Both the position numbers and the translations under genes were made by a program. The notes under the pieces were generated by a model. That model did no database searches, had not been told where the DNA came from, and saw only the letters and a program-made list of their open reading frames with translations. Below are positions 35,612 to 44,550 of a DNA stretch of 64,000 nt, piece after piece (the first letter of the stretch is position 1; the number at the start of each line of letters is the position of its first letter). The stretch lies in contig JAHBVV010000001.1 of the NCBI GenBank assembly GCA_019637335.1, positions 186,001-250,000 of the forward strand, given 5' to 3'. Source of the DNA: Candidatus Hydrogenedentota bacterium. Its GTDB lineage: Bacteria; Hydrogenedentota; Hydrogenedentia; Hydrogenedentales; JAEUWI01.

Positions 35612-36568
35612 ATGATTGAACACACCATTACATTGCACGGGCCCGGCGCTGGCGGCGGCAAACCAAGGCCAGCCGCCGCGGCCCCGCTGCTGTCCGTGCT
35701 GGAGCCCGCGCTCCGGGACAATCTTCGCCTGGCCTTTTTCTCGTCCAGCCGCATCAAAGGTCGCCCGTCCCGCCCGTTGCAGAAGGCGTGGGCGATCCGC
35801 CTCGCCGGGCTGCGCGCGGGCCAGGACGGCGCGACCGTGCTGGTCTTCGAGGCCCCCACGCTGGGCGAAGCCGCGCCAGCGCTCTACGATCAGCGCGATC
35901 TGTGGGACGACGCGCCGGGCCCCGACGAAACCGCGCTTGATCTTCTGGGGTATACGCTCGCCGACATCGGCGCCCGCCTGGATACGAGTAACCGGTTCGA
36001 TCTCCCGCTCCTGCGCCGGATCCACCAGTTTCGGCGGGCGCTGGATCACGGGGTTTCCCGCATCACGATCAGCGGCCAGCGCCGGGCGCCGCGCCGGGAT
36101 ATACCGGCGATCGAACAACCGCTGATCGAAGCGGTGGGCCGGTTGATCAGCACGACCCCATCGCCGCGCCGCGTCCGGGTTCAGGGCGTTCTCGACATGG
36201 TGCGCTGCAGCGATCGCGTGTTTGAGGTCGAGACGGGCGGCGGCGAGCGCCTGCGCGCGGTCTGGACGCCCATGGACCTGGCGCCGCTCAAGGAATACCT
36301 GAACACGGGGGTGCTTATCGAGGGAGACGCCAGTTTTCGCCCCAATGGCAAGGTGCTGCGTGTGGATGTGGACGCGATCCGGCCGGCGCTTCCGGAAGAC
36401 GCGTTTTTCTCCGTGCTGCCCCGGCCCGAGCCCAATCCGGCGCAAGCGGCGCATTTGCCTGACCGCGGTTCGCGGGCGAATGGCGGCCTGGCTTCCCTGG
36501 CCGGGGCCTGGCCCGGGGATGAGTCCGCCGAAGAACTGCTTGCGACCCTGGCGGACCTCGGGCGGTGA
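35612..36568 (+). CDS. hypothetical protein, probable partner (antitoxin candidate) of the PIN protein (318 aa)
   Basis: The N-terminal half is Pro/Ala-rich and helical. A middle segment is RRIHQFRRALDHGVSRITIS. The C-terminal part (about 195-265) reads VQGVLDMVRCSDRVFEVE, then LNTGVLIEGDASFRPNGKVL and RVDVDAI, a compact beta domain that recurs in large proteins encoded beside PIN toxins. Its stop overlaps the GTG of the PIN gene (GTGA), as in VapBC-type pairs. At 318 residues it is far larger than a usual antitoxin. No adjacent ribosome-binding site is seen, though a 7-codon reading frame with GGGAGC overlaps the start and might couple translation. Confidence 0.6.
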   Translation: MIEHTITLHGPGAGGGKPRPAAAAPLLSVLEPALRDNLRLAFFSSSRIKGRPSRPLQKAWAIRLAGLRAGQDGATVLVFEAPTLGEAAPALYDQRDLWDDAPGPDETALDLLGYTLADIGARLDTSNRFDLPLLRRIHQFRRALDHGVSRITISGQRRAPRRDIPAIEQPLIEAVGRLISTTPSPRRVRVQGVLDMVRCSDRVFEVETGGGERLRAVWTPMDLAPLKEYLNTGVLIEGDASFRPNGKVLRVDVDAIRPALPEDAFFSVLPRPEPNPAQAAHLPDRGSRANGGLASLAGAWPGDESAEELLATLADLGR

Positions 36569-37023
36569 GCGAGCCCCCCAATTACATGTTGGATACGGGG
36601 CTGGTGCTGCATATCGTGCGCGGTTCCGCCGCCTTTCAGGCAATTGACACGATATACCAACTTACTCAGTCCCGATTCCGCCCCTTGATATGCGTCGTAA
36701 CGCGCGGGGAAATTCGCGCCATCGCATACCGGCGCGGCTGGGGTGAGAAAAAGCTCCGGGAACTGGACGCGCTGCTGGATAAACTCGTATACATTGACAT
36801 TAGCGATCCGGCGGTTATCGAAGCGTACGCCCGGCTGAGCGCATGCGCCACGGAGCGCGGCTGGGCGCTTCACAGCCAGAAGAACGATCTGTGGATAGCC
36901 GCCGCCGCACAAGTGACCGGATCCGTCTTGCTCACCATGGACCACGATTTCACCAGCGCGCATGAGGACGGCCTTATCAAGCGTGTACTGTTCGATCACG
37001 TAACCGGCGCGGTCGTGCCGTAG
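36565..37023 (+). CDS. PIN-domain ribonuclease, VapC-like toxin (152 aa)
   Basis: The acidic active-site residues are in order: Asp in YMLDTGLVLH (about residue 10), Glu in VVTRGEIRAIAY, Asp in SQKNDLWIAAAA and Asp in LLTMDHDF. This is the full PIN set for metal-dependent RNA cleavage. The start codon is GTG overlapping the partner's stop, hence coupled translation. The 152 residues are slightly longer than typical VapC. Target RNA unknown. Confidence 0.82.
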   Translation: MSEPPNYMLDTGLVLHIVRGSAAFQAIDTIYQLTQSRFRPLICVVTRGEIRAIAYRRGWGEKKLRELDALLDKLVYIDISDPAVIEAYARLSACATERGWALHSQKNDLWIAAAAQVTGSVLLTMDHDFTSAHEDGLIKRVLFDHVTGAVVP

Positions 37024-37054
37024 ACACGTTTTCGCACGAGGGAGTAAGGATTCC

Positions 37055-37966
37055 ATGGATACATTGTTTTCCGCGCGCGGATTCGCCGTGCTGGTCGCCC
37101 TTGTTGTGGCCCTGTTCGCCCCCGGGCAGGAGCGCGATCCCAACCTGCCAGCGGACTATGAGGCGAGCCTGGCGGCGATGTCCGCCGCGTTCGCGGGGGG
37201 CGCGCTCGAACTGGAAGATGGAACGAAGCTTGCCTGGCATATTCGCGACGGGGATGGGCCGAACCTGGTGCTGATTCCCGGGAGCTGGGGCGACTACCTG
37301 AGCTTCAACCGCTTCGTACCCCATCTCGACGCGAACCTGCGCATCATCATCATTGAGCTGCGCGGGCACGGCGACAGCGGCAATCACCAGATGGGCGCCA
37401 CGATGGCCGATCTGGCGGACGATGTCATGCGCGTGGTGGCGCATCTCGGCCTGGACCGCTACTACTTGGGCGGCCACAGCATCGGCGGCATGCTCGCCGT
37501 CGAAATCGCCGGACGCGCGCCGGAAGGCCTGGCGGGCGCCATCCCGATGGAGGGCTGGACGCACCACACGGTCCAGTTCAACGCCTTTGGCCACCTCGGG
37601 CCGTTTCCGTCCACGCCGGCCGTCGCCGCGGAGCGCGCCGCCAACCGCGACCGCGGCCAGGCGCGCCTCACGCCGGAGGAGATCCGGGATTTCGCATCCA
37701 TCTGGCGGAAGTGGGACGGGTACGAGGCGCTCCTGGCGACCTCAACACCGATGCTGCAACTCTGGGGCGATCGCGGGCAGAAGGAGCGGCCCGGGCGCGC
37801 CATGATGCAGATCCCGGACCGCGAAAACATCCAGATCTTCTGGATTCCGAACGCCTCGCACGCGCACCTCGTGGAGCAGCCCGAAGCCGGGGCCCAGGCC
37901 GTGAACGCGTTTATTCGCTCGGTGGAGGCGCAGGCGGCAGCAGGTGCTCCCGCAGAAAGTCCATGA
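37055..37966 (+). CDS. exported alpha/beta hydrolase (303 aa)
   Basis: A signal peptide (RGFAVLVALVVALFAPG) precedes an alpha/beta hydrolase core: LVLIPGSWGDYLSFN oxyanion region, IIELRGHGDSG, and the nucleophile elbow YLGGHSIGGMLA (Ser about 145). His is in PNASHAHLVEQPE. The family includes esterases and haloperoxidase-like enzymes; the substrate is unknown. Its last 56 nt overlap the 3' end of the convergent esterase gene. It starts 31 nt after the PIN stop. Confidence 0.8.
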   Translation: MDTLFSARGFAVLVALVVALFAPGQERDPNLPADYEASLAAMSAAFAGGALELEDGTKLAWHIRDGDGPNLVLIPGSWGDYLSFNRFVPHLDANLRIIIIELRGHGDSGNHQMGATMADLADDVMRVVAHLGLDRYYLGGHSIGGMLAVEIAGRAPEGLAGAIPMEGWTHHTVQFNAFGHLGPFPSTPAVAAERAANRDRGQARLTPEEIRDFASIWRKWDGYEALLATSTPMLQLWGDRGQKERPGRAMMQIPDRENIQIFWIPNASHAHLVEQPEAGAQAVNAFIRSVEAQAAAGAPAESP

Positions 37967-39677
37967 TCAGGGCGTCGCGCGCTTCGCCACGGCCCTCGAA
38001 GCCGCACGCCACCACGCAGGGGACTCCCGCCGCATCCAGCTTCTCCTTCAGGGCGAAGCCGAAGCGCGGGTGGTGTATCCCCACGCGCAGCGAGGTCACC
38101 GGCGCGTCCGCCGCGCTGTTGTAGGTCATGAGGACGGGCGGATCGTCCGGGGTGATGTGTGTGATCGGCGCTGTCTCTTCGAAGAGGCGGTACTTTTCCT
38201 CGGGCAGGTTGTCGATCTCGCTCGACTTGACGCCAAACAGGTAGCCCAGCGCGGGATGCTCCCAGGTGGCCATCTCGGGGATCAGCGCGCGGACGTAGCG
38301 TGGGTCGTAGGAGGCCTGCCCGTTCTCCGCGGCGATGCACGCGAGCCGGCTCGACTCGCGAAGCACGGGATCGGTGTTGTCGGGGTCCGCCAGGTCCTCG
38401 TGGAAGCCGAGCCAGAGCGACAGGCCCGCGCCGGCGGAATCTCCGTTCGCCGCGATGCGCGCGGGGTCGATGTTCCATTCCGCCGCGCGGTGGCGCAGGT
38501 ACTGGATCGCCCGCGCCGCGTCGTGAAACGGGACCGGCGCCATGACCTCATCGGTCAGCCGGTAGGTGATCGCCGCAACGGAGATGCCGGATTCCAGGCA
38601 GGCCGCCAGCAGCCGGTTGCTCACCTTCTTGTTGCCGCCCCGGAAGCCCCCGCCGTGGATGGAGACGAGGAGCGGCGTGGGGGAGTCCGACGGCGCGAGC
38701 CACACGTCCATCACGTTGCGCCCGTGCGGACCGTAGGCGACGTTGGCACGGGTAGGCGCGACCACCGGCACAAACGGGGCCTCGGGCTGCGGCTTCAGGA
38801 GCGTCTCCCGCAGGAACGCCAGCGCGGCCGACCAGGCTTCGTCGCGCACGGCCGCCGAACCGCGGAGGTTGTGGCCGCCCGCCTCAAAGAGCAGCAGGCG
38901 GCTCTCCGGGCGCACGGCCTTCATGGCCTCGTACATCCGCTCCGACTGCTTCCAGTACACGGTGCGGTCGTCCTTGCAATGCGCGAGCAGCATCGGCGCG
39001 TCGCCCGTGGACACGTGGTAGTAGGGCGAGGCCTGACGCCAGACCGCGCTTTCCGGGGAGAAGGGCTCCCCGATCCAGGCGCCGTTCGTCCTCCGTTTCT
39101 CCGGATTGTTCTCGTTCTCGTTGCTCTCGCGAAAGCGCTCGATGAAATCGAAGACCCCGGCATAGGTCACGGCGGCCTGCACCCGGCTGGAGACCCCGGC
39201 GTTGCCGCCATCGCCCTCCAGGTCGGGGTGATCCGATACCGCCAGCATCGCCGCCAGATGCCCGCCCGCCGACTGGCCAAACGCGCCGATCCGCGCGGGG
39301 TCGATGGAGAGCAGCCCGGCCTTCGCGCGCAGGAACCGGACCGCCGCCTTGGTGTCGTGCACCGCCGCCGGAAACGGATGCTCCGGCCAGCCGCGGTACC
39401 CGATGCTCGCCGCCGCGAAGCCCGCCTCCGCAAAACGCCGCGCGGTGTCCCCGAATCTGTCCTTGACCTGCGGGCGGAATCCCCCGCCGGGAATAACCAC
39501 AATGCAGGGGACGGGTTCCGGCGTCGAGGCGGGAACATAAAGGTCCAGCAGGAGGGTCGCTTCGCCATAAGCGGCGAAGGGCAGGCTCCGGTAGACCGAG
39601 ACGGCGCCGTCGAGCGGCTCGGGCGCGGGAAGGTCGGCGGCGAAAAGCGCGATGGCGGGCAGGAGCAGGGCAATCAT
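37911..39677 (-). CDS. exported tandem alpha/beta hydrolase (two esterase domains, 588 aa)
   Basis: After a signal peptide (MIALLLPAIALFAADL) come two BD-FAE/acetyl-esterase-like domains. Domain 1 (about 20-300) has VVIPGGGFRP and IGAFGQSAGGHLAAM; the Asp region is CKDDRTVYW and His is in GGHNLRG. Domain 2 (about 305-585) has SIHGGGFRGGN and IAANGDSAGAGLSLWL. Both nucleophile serines are present, so each half may be active. This suggests a bifunctional periplasmic carbohydrate esterase. Fused duplicates of this kind are uncommon, and the two halves are clearly diverged. Confidence 0.78.
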   Translation of the reverse strand: MIALLLPAIALFAADLPAPEPLDGAVSVYRSLPFAAYGEATLLLDLYVPASTPEPVPCIVVIPGGGFRPQVKDRFGDTARRFAEAGFAAASIGYRGWPEHPFPAAVHDTKAAVRFLRAKAGLLSIDPARIGAFGQSAGGHLAAMLAVSDHPDLEGDGGNAGVSSRVQAAVTYAGVFDFIERFRESNENENNPEKRRTNGAWIGEPFSPESAVWRQASPYYHVSTGDAPMLLAHCKDDRTVYWKQSERMYEAMKAVRPESRLLLFEAGGHNLRGSAAVRDEAWSAALAFLRETLLKPQPEAPFVPVVAPTRANVAYGPHGRNVMDVWLAPSDSPTPLLVSIHGGGFRGGNKKVSNRLLAACLESGISVAAITYRLTDEVMAPVPFHDAARAIQYLRHRAAEWNIDPARIAANGDSAGAGLSLWLGFHEDLADPDNTDPVLRESSRLACIAAENGQASYDPRYVRALIPEMATWEHPALGYLFGVKSSEIDNLPEEKYRLFEETAPITHITPDDPPVLMTYNSAADAPVTSLRVGIHHPRFGFALKEKLDAAGVPCVVACGFEGRGEARDALIMDFLREHLLPPAPPPSE

Positions 39678-39779
39678 GGCCGGGGTATCCTGGGGTTGAG
39701 GTGAACCAGAGGCATTGGTAACACTTTAGCGGTCTGAAGTGCGGAACAGTATGTGTTTTTACTAATGGAGCCGGTGTGC

Positions 39780-39935
39780 ATGGAGCGCCGGCGGCCCGCC
39801 GGCTTTGCACCGAAGGTGCAAGAATACGTTGCCGGGGTCCTCCGACGACACGCGGCTTCTGATGCAACGGTAGCATTTCCAGAATGCTGTATTGCGCCGG
39901 TGGCGCAATCTGCCGGCGAGCCGCCGGCGCTCCAT
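39780..39935. repeat. 156-bp hairpin-rich element with 15-bp perfect inverted ends
   Basis: Ends ATGGAGCGCCGGCGG and CCGCCGGCGCTCCAT are exact inverses. Nested hairpins lie inside (GCCGGCGGCCCGCCGGC, TTTGCACCGAAGGTGCAA, TTGCGCCGGTGGCGCAA). The flanking GGTAACACTTTAGCGGTCTG (39716) belongs to the GTAACATTTTAGCCGCCTG motif found at 24822 and 46536. The 460-nt stretch 39678-40137 holds no gene; the heparinase promoter is probably near its right end. Confidence 0.7.
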
Positions 39936-40137
39936 AGATCAACGTAGTCTTTATTCAGCAAGTCGCTCTGGTTTGGCCACTGTACTTCGTTCGGCTAGAG
40001 TGATACAGGCATTGTAGAACGCCGCCCGCCGGGCGTCAATGGGCTTGTGCGCTCTGCCGTTCCCGCCGGGCGTGATCTCGCGCCCGCCGCTCGTCTACAC
40101 TGCCCCCGAATCAACACCCCGCCAACCGGAGCGCCCC

Positions 40138-42627
40138 ATGTCCCTTTCCGTGCTTGCATCCCTGCTCTCCATCGCCGCCGCCGCGCAGTGGCAACACCCC
40201 GCCGGCCAGATCACCGACGCCACGCTCGAGGGCGTGCGCGAGAAGGTCGCGGCGCACGCGTGGGCGCGGGAGGTCTACGACTCGCACCGGCGCGCGGCGC
40301 AGCCGTGGGTCGATTTGTCTTCCGAGGAACTCCGCCGGATCTTCCCCGTCGAGGGCGGCAATGTGTACCACAATTTCTCGTGCCCGGACGACCGGGTCAC
40401 CCTGCAATTCGATCCGTTCAACCCCGACGCCTTCACCTGCGGCACGTGCGGGAATGCGTTTCCGCCGGAGGCCGATTCCGGGGTCTATGAGCCGGGGGAC
40501 CGCTACCACGGCGATCTCTATGACGGCTGGATCTGCCTGTTCCACATCACGCTGACGCAGCGGCTGGTGGAGATGGCGGCGATCGGGCGGCTGGAGGGCG
40601 ACGCGCGGCTCCTGGATCGCGCAGAGGAAATTCTGCTGCTCTACGCGGAGCGCATCCAGGCCATGCCGTGGCGCCCGGGCAAGGGTATTTCGCCGGAGGC
40701 CGAGACTTTCCGGCAGTATGGCAGCATCTTCACCTACCACCGCGAGGGCGACAACAAGATCCTGGCGGATCTCGCGCAGACCTACGAGCTCCTGCGCGAC
40801 CGCATGACGCCGGAGGACCGGGAGGCCGTGGAGACCCACCTCCTCCAGCGCATGCTGGACGACGTCATGCTGGAGCCGTACTACGTGTATGATCATAACA
40901 ACATCTACCAGTGGCACCGGACCATCGCGCAGGCGGCGCTGGCGCTGGAGCGCGAGGATCTCATCGACTGGGTCTTCGGCTTTGGCGCGTATGACGCCGC
41001 GCATTTGTCGGAGCACCGGAGCATGAGCCGCATCCTGGCGGCGCACTTCAACGAGGACGGCGCCTTCTGGGAGCTGGCGTCGGGCTACCACCTCTACCCG
41101 GTCAGCTACCTCTGCGAGTTCGCCGTGCTCTCGCACCACCTCGCCCGGATGGACCCGGACCGCTTCCCGCCGGAACAGTACGACCTGACCCGCCGCGAGA
41201 GCCCGGGCGGGCGGGTCATCCACAACGCGCTCACGTGGTTCTTGTCCATGGCCATGCCGGACCGGAGCATGACCATCGTCGGGGATTCGACGAAGGCCCG
41301 CGCCGGGATGGACAGCTACGCCTGGACCGGCGAGGTGGGCTACCGCTACTTCGGGATCGAGGCCGTCGGGGACTACCCGCGTCTCCGCGAAGGCCGGCGC
41401 ACCTGGGATGGCCTGCTGCACGGCGCGCCGGAAATCCACCAACACGAAACGCCCTACACCAGCTCCCACCTCTCCAGCGGGTGGGTGTCCCTGCGCGGCG
41501 AATGGAACGGCGAGCGCGTCTGGGCGGGGATCAACGCGCTCATTAAAGGCGGCGGGCACCAGCACGCCGACCACCTCACGTTGACCCACTTCGCGCAGGG
41601 GGAGCTGCTCGCGCTGGAAAAGAGCGTGCCCTACAACGAGCAGAACCTCCGCGTGCTCGGCACGCTCACTCCCGCGCACAACACCGTCACCGTGGATTTC
41701 GAGTCCGGACCGCAGGGCGAGGCCCTCACCCCCGAACAGACCCCCATTATCCGGTACTTCCACGCCGGCCCCGAGGTCCAGTTCGCGGAGGTACACGGCG
41801 ATCGCCTGTACGACCAGACCTCGGTCTACCGCCGCTCCGTGGCGATTATCGAGGATGTGATCGTGGACCTGTTCCGCGTCGAGGGCGGCGAGACGCACGA
41901 CTGGATCGTGAACCATGCGGGGATCGCGCCCGCGCTTTCGCTGGATACGGCGGCGGGCGATTTCGAGCCGAAGGCGTGGCTGGCGAACGGTTCGGGGACG
42001 GTCCGGGCGGCCGCCACGGGCGATGACTGGTCTGCGGAATGGCCGGTCAACGGGGCCACGTCCCGCCTGACCATGGTCGGCGCGCCGGAGACCCGGGTGT
42101 ACGCCCTGGAGACCTACCCGCTCAACAACGCCGTGATCACCGAGGCCTTTCCGCCCACCCAGACGCTGTGCGTGCGGCGCACCGAGACCGCGCCCTTCCT
42201 CGCCGTGTGGGACGCCTGGAAAGACCGCCCCAACGTAAAGCGCGTGCTCCCCGCAACGGACCGGTCCGACGCCGTGCTTGTGGAGACCGCCGCACACACC
42301 TGGCGCATCGCCTTCGGCCCCGGAGCCGCCACGTTCCCGGACGGGGTCCGCATCGAAACCGACGCCGCCTTCACCGCGCTGCGCGATCGCGACGCCGTAA
42401 CCGTCATCGGCGCGACGGCGATCGCCATCGAGGGCCCGAGCGCGCGCGGGCGGATCACATTGCCGGAACCGGCGTCCCTGAGCGCCGTGTGGCGCGGCGG
42501 CGCGCCCGTGCTGGCGGTCACGGGCGACATTGCCCACGATACCCGCGGTGGCGTCGATCATCCCCGCCCGGCCCCGCCCGTGCGGCCCGAAATCACCGGA
42601 GACTGGTTCGCGGCGGGCGGCGGCTGA
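40138..42627 (+). CDS. heparinase II/III-family polysaccharide lyase (829 aa)
   Basis: Signal-like N-terminus MSLSVLASLLSIAAAA is preceded by CGGAGC. The N-terminal alpha/alpha toroid (about 30-420) includes YDHNNIYQWHRTIAQAA and FWELASGYHLYPVSYLCEF, with the Tyr/His pattern expected at the active site. The following beta-sandwich domain has INALIKGGGHQHADHLTLTHF, matching the heparinase II/III signature around the metal site. It is probably exported to cleave uronic-acid polysaccharides. Long but complete for PL15/PL17/PL21-like proteins; the substrate is unresolved. Confidence 0.82.
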   Translation: MSLSVLASLLSIAAAAQWQHPAGQITDATLEGVREKVAAHAWAREVYDSHRRAAQPWVDLSSEELRRIFPVEGGNVYHNFSCPDDRVTLQFDPFNPDAFTCGTCGNAFPPEADSGVYEPGDRYHGDLYDGWICLFHITLTQRLVEMAAIGRLEGDARLLDRAEEILLLYAERIQAMPWRPGKGISPEAETFRQYGSIFTYHREGDNKILADLAQTYELLRDRMTPEDREAVETHLLQRMLDDVMLEPYYVYDHNNIYQWHRTIAQAALALEREDLIDWVFGFGAYDAAHLSEHRSMSRILAAHFNEDGAFWELASGYHLYPVSYLCEFAVLSHHLARMDPDRFPPEQYDLTRRESPGGRVIHNALTWFLSMAMPDRSMTIVGDSTKARAGMDSYAWTGEVGYRYFGIEAVGDYPRLREGRRTWDGLLHGAPEIHQHETPYTSSHLSSGWVSLRGEWNGERVWAGINALIKGGGHQHADHLTLTHFAQGELLALEKSVPYNEQNLRVLGTLTPAHNTVTVDFESGPQGEALTPEQTPIIRYFHAGPEVQFAEVHGDRLYDQTSVYRRSVAIIEDVIVDLFRVEGGETHDWIVNHAGIAPALSLDTAAGDFEPKAWLANGSGTVRAAATGDDWSAEWPVNGATSRLTMVGAPETRVYALETYPLNNAVITEAFPPTQTLCVRRTETAPFLAVWDAWKDRPNVKRVLPATDRSDAVLVETAAHTWRIAFGPGAATFPDGVRIETDAAFTALRDRDAVTVIGATAIAIEGPSARGRITLPEPASLSAVWRGGAPVLAVTGDIAHDTRGGVDHPRPAPPVRPEITGDWFAAGGG

Positions 42628-42788
42628 TTCGCGCGCACGGCAAAGGTCCGGTGAACGGCATCGTCCCGCAGCTTTGCGTCTCGTAGGAGAATGCCTCCAA
42701 CTGTCCATTTGGTGATAGTTCAGCGGATTGAAGCTGGCTTGATTCCTCGACGGCACAATCCCGCGCCGCAACGGAAGTGCGGACCAAT

Positions 42789-42830
42789 GGGAGCGCGGGC
42801 GGCCCGCCCGCAACGCGCCGTAGGCGCGAA
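42789..42830. repeat. REP-like hairpin in the heparinase/tail-protein gap
   Basis: GGGAGCGCGGGCGGCCCGCC with CGC, followed by GCGCCGTAGGCGCG, the same layout as at 46737 (GGGAGCGCGGGCGGGCCCGC then GCGCCGAAGGCGC). The 405-nt gap 42628-43032 holds this repeat and a GC-rich remnant; no gene was found in it. Confidence 0.55.
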
Positions 42831-43032
42831 TCTGATATGCGGCGGTAGTCCGGGTCCAACCTGCCCCCCAATCATACATGCCGATACGGTAAACACCTCC
42901 AGGCGCCTTCGGTGCAATGCCGGCGGGCGCACGTTTTGGCGCAGGCGCGGTCCGGCCCGCCCGAAAAAGTGCAATGGCCCATCCCTATAAGCAGGCGCTT
43001 TGTCAAAGGCAACCCCCAAGGAGGAAACCGCC

Positions 43033-43713
43033 ATGCCCGTCAGCCTCGGATCGCACCCCCGCCACCTCGAAGAACTCCGCATCGGAGGCGGATACGGATC
43101 CGCCCCCGACGGCGGCGCCGACTTCGATCGCGCCGGGAACATCGCCGCCAGCGGCAGCCTCGACCTCGGCGGGCCAGCCGCCTTCGAAAGCGACGTCACG
43201 GTCGCCGGCGACTTCGCCGTCACCGGCGTCGACACCACCTGGAGCGCCTACCTCCCCGCAAGTCTCGGCATGCCCGACCCCGCCCTCCCCTGCGGCCCCG
43301 TCACCCCCGTAAGCTGGCGCAACTTCCACGTCGCCACGCCCACCCTCGCCTTCGACCCCAACAACCCCGAAGCCGCCTACTTCCAGTTCCGCCTGCCCCC
43401 GGCCTACGACGGCCGCCCCCTCACCTTCACCATCGAATGGAGCGCACAAGCCGGCACAGGGGGCGATGTGCGGTGGGGGGTTCTACCAATTTCATTCAGT
43501 AACGGAAGCAACTTTGTCGTAACCGGCACTACGACTTTTGTGAACACAACGCTCGGCACATTGGAGACTCTTCATATCACTGAAATCAGTTCCACGCCGC
43601 TGGACTGCGCTTCTGAAACGCTAAATACTGTCAGAATCATCAGATTAAGCAACGATGGGGCAGATACATTTGATGCAGACGCACTTCTTCTCGGGATTGG
43701 AATCTCACTTTGA
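43033..43713 (+). CDS. tail-fibre-like protein with abrupt internal base-composition change (226 aa)
   Basis: AAGGAGG before the ATG is near-ideal. The N-terminal third (DGGADFDRAGNIAASGSLDL to GDFAVTGVDTTW) reads like beta-structured phage tail or adhesin stalk. The C-terminal part (YFQFRLPPAYDGRPLTFTIE to FDADALLLGIGISL) looks like a jelly-roll-type domain of tail proteins. Codons up to about 43470 are strongly GC-rich; from VLPISFSNGS onward the DNA becomes about half AT although the domain continues. This points to replacement of the 3' part. The last 9 nt overlap the convergent methyltransferase gene. Exact function unknown. Confidence 0.6.
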   Translation: MPVSLGSHPRHLEELRIGGGYGSAPDGGADFDRAGNIAASGSLDLGGPAAFESDVTVAGDFAVTGVDTTWSAYLPASLGMPDPALPCGPVTPVSWRNFHVATPTLAFDPNNPEAAYFQFRLPPAYDGRPLTFTIEWSAQAGTGGDVRWGVLPISFSNGSNFVVTGTTTFVNTTLGTLETLHITEISSTPLDCASETLNTVRIIRLSNDGADTFDADALLLGIGISL

Positions 43714-44529
43714 GAGATCATCAGTGTGCGTGTAAATCCCACTTGCCCGCCAACTCACACCCTTGTACGACGAAATATGTACGTTACGAAACTTTTCTGG
43801 CGGAAACCAACCACGTACGCGACTTTCAGAAATGAATTCTACTTGGGGCGCATTCAGCTTATCGAAGACATTGAGCACGTTCCGTTCAAACGACAGGCGC
43901 CTGAAGTTGCTGAAGTACTCGTAGTAGGGAAGCATCTGAAGCGGGAACAGATAGAGCGAGTAGATTGGCAAGTAAAGCACAGAGGTTAAGATCTTCGAAA
44001 TAAGCAGGAGGGCACGAGTACTGGCGTTTCGAAGCGCAATTCGTCGAAGCCTCTCGATGAGAAACTCCGCAATCCAGTTCCCCTCCTTGCTGTACACCCA
44101 CAGAATCAATCTGCCATTCTGCTTCAAGTGCCGCACAAGGTTTGCAACGGTCGAGTCAGGACTATCCGTATGATGTACCACCCCAATAGAGAAAACTACA
44201 TCGAAGTTCTCCTGCAAATCCATCACCGCAATATCTGCCTCAAGAAACTGAACATTCGTAAGGTCTGAGTTCCTTTCTGCGGCAACTTCCACTGCATTAA
44301 GATCGACAGCAACTATTCGCTTGCAGTATGGAGCAACGAAAGATGTGTGCTGTCCGCCGCCACAGCCTGCTTCCAAAACTGTCTTGCCACGGAAATCCTC
44401 CAATTTGTTCGGAGAAATCCATTCTTCAAACAGAAACAACTCCTCATCACGAAAGGCTTTCCATTGCTCCAACCACTTGCTCTGCTTTTCTTGAGCCACG
44501 CTGCATCTCCGCCCCATATATTTGGTCAC
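43705..44529 (-). CDS. class I SAM-dependent methyltransferase (274 aa), AT-rich
   Basis: Motif I is KTVLEAGCGGGQHTSFVAPY (about 50-70), followed by RIVAVDLNAVEVAAER and DVVFSIGVVHHTDSPDST, a typical small-molecule or glycan methyltransferase core. A hydrophobic helix region (LLISKILTSVLYLPIYSLYL) suggests membrane association. Base composition is visibly lower in GC than flanking genes, indicating acquisition. It lies tail to tail with the tail-like gene and head-to-tail with a second methyltransferase; a joint role in modifying a surface glycan or lipid is plausible. Confidence 0.75.
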   Translation of the reverse strand: MTKYMGRRCSVAQEKQSKWLEQWKAFRDEELFLFEEWISPNKLEDFRGKTVLEAGCGGGQHTSFVAPYCKRIVAVDLNAVEVAAERNSDLTNVQFLEADIAVMDLQENFDVVFSIGVVHHTDSPDSTVANLVRHLKQNGRLILWVYSKEGNWIAEFLIERLRRIALRNASTRALLLISKILTSVLYLPIYSLYLFPLQMLPYYEYFSNFRRLSFERNVLNVFDKLNAPQVEFISESRVRGWFPPEKFRNVHISSYKGVSWRASGIYTHTDDLSK

Positions 44530-44550
44530 GCATATAACATGCGGAAAATA

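Noticed and set aside
40111-42879. A 922-codon open frame on the minus strand
   Set aside because: Shadow of the heparinase II/III gene, which has a signal peptide, ribosome-binding site and family motifs.
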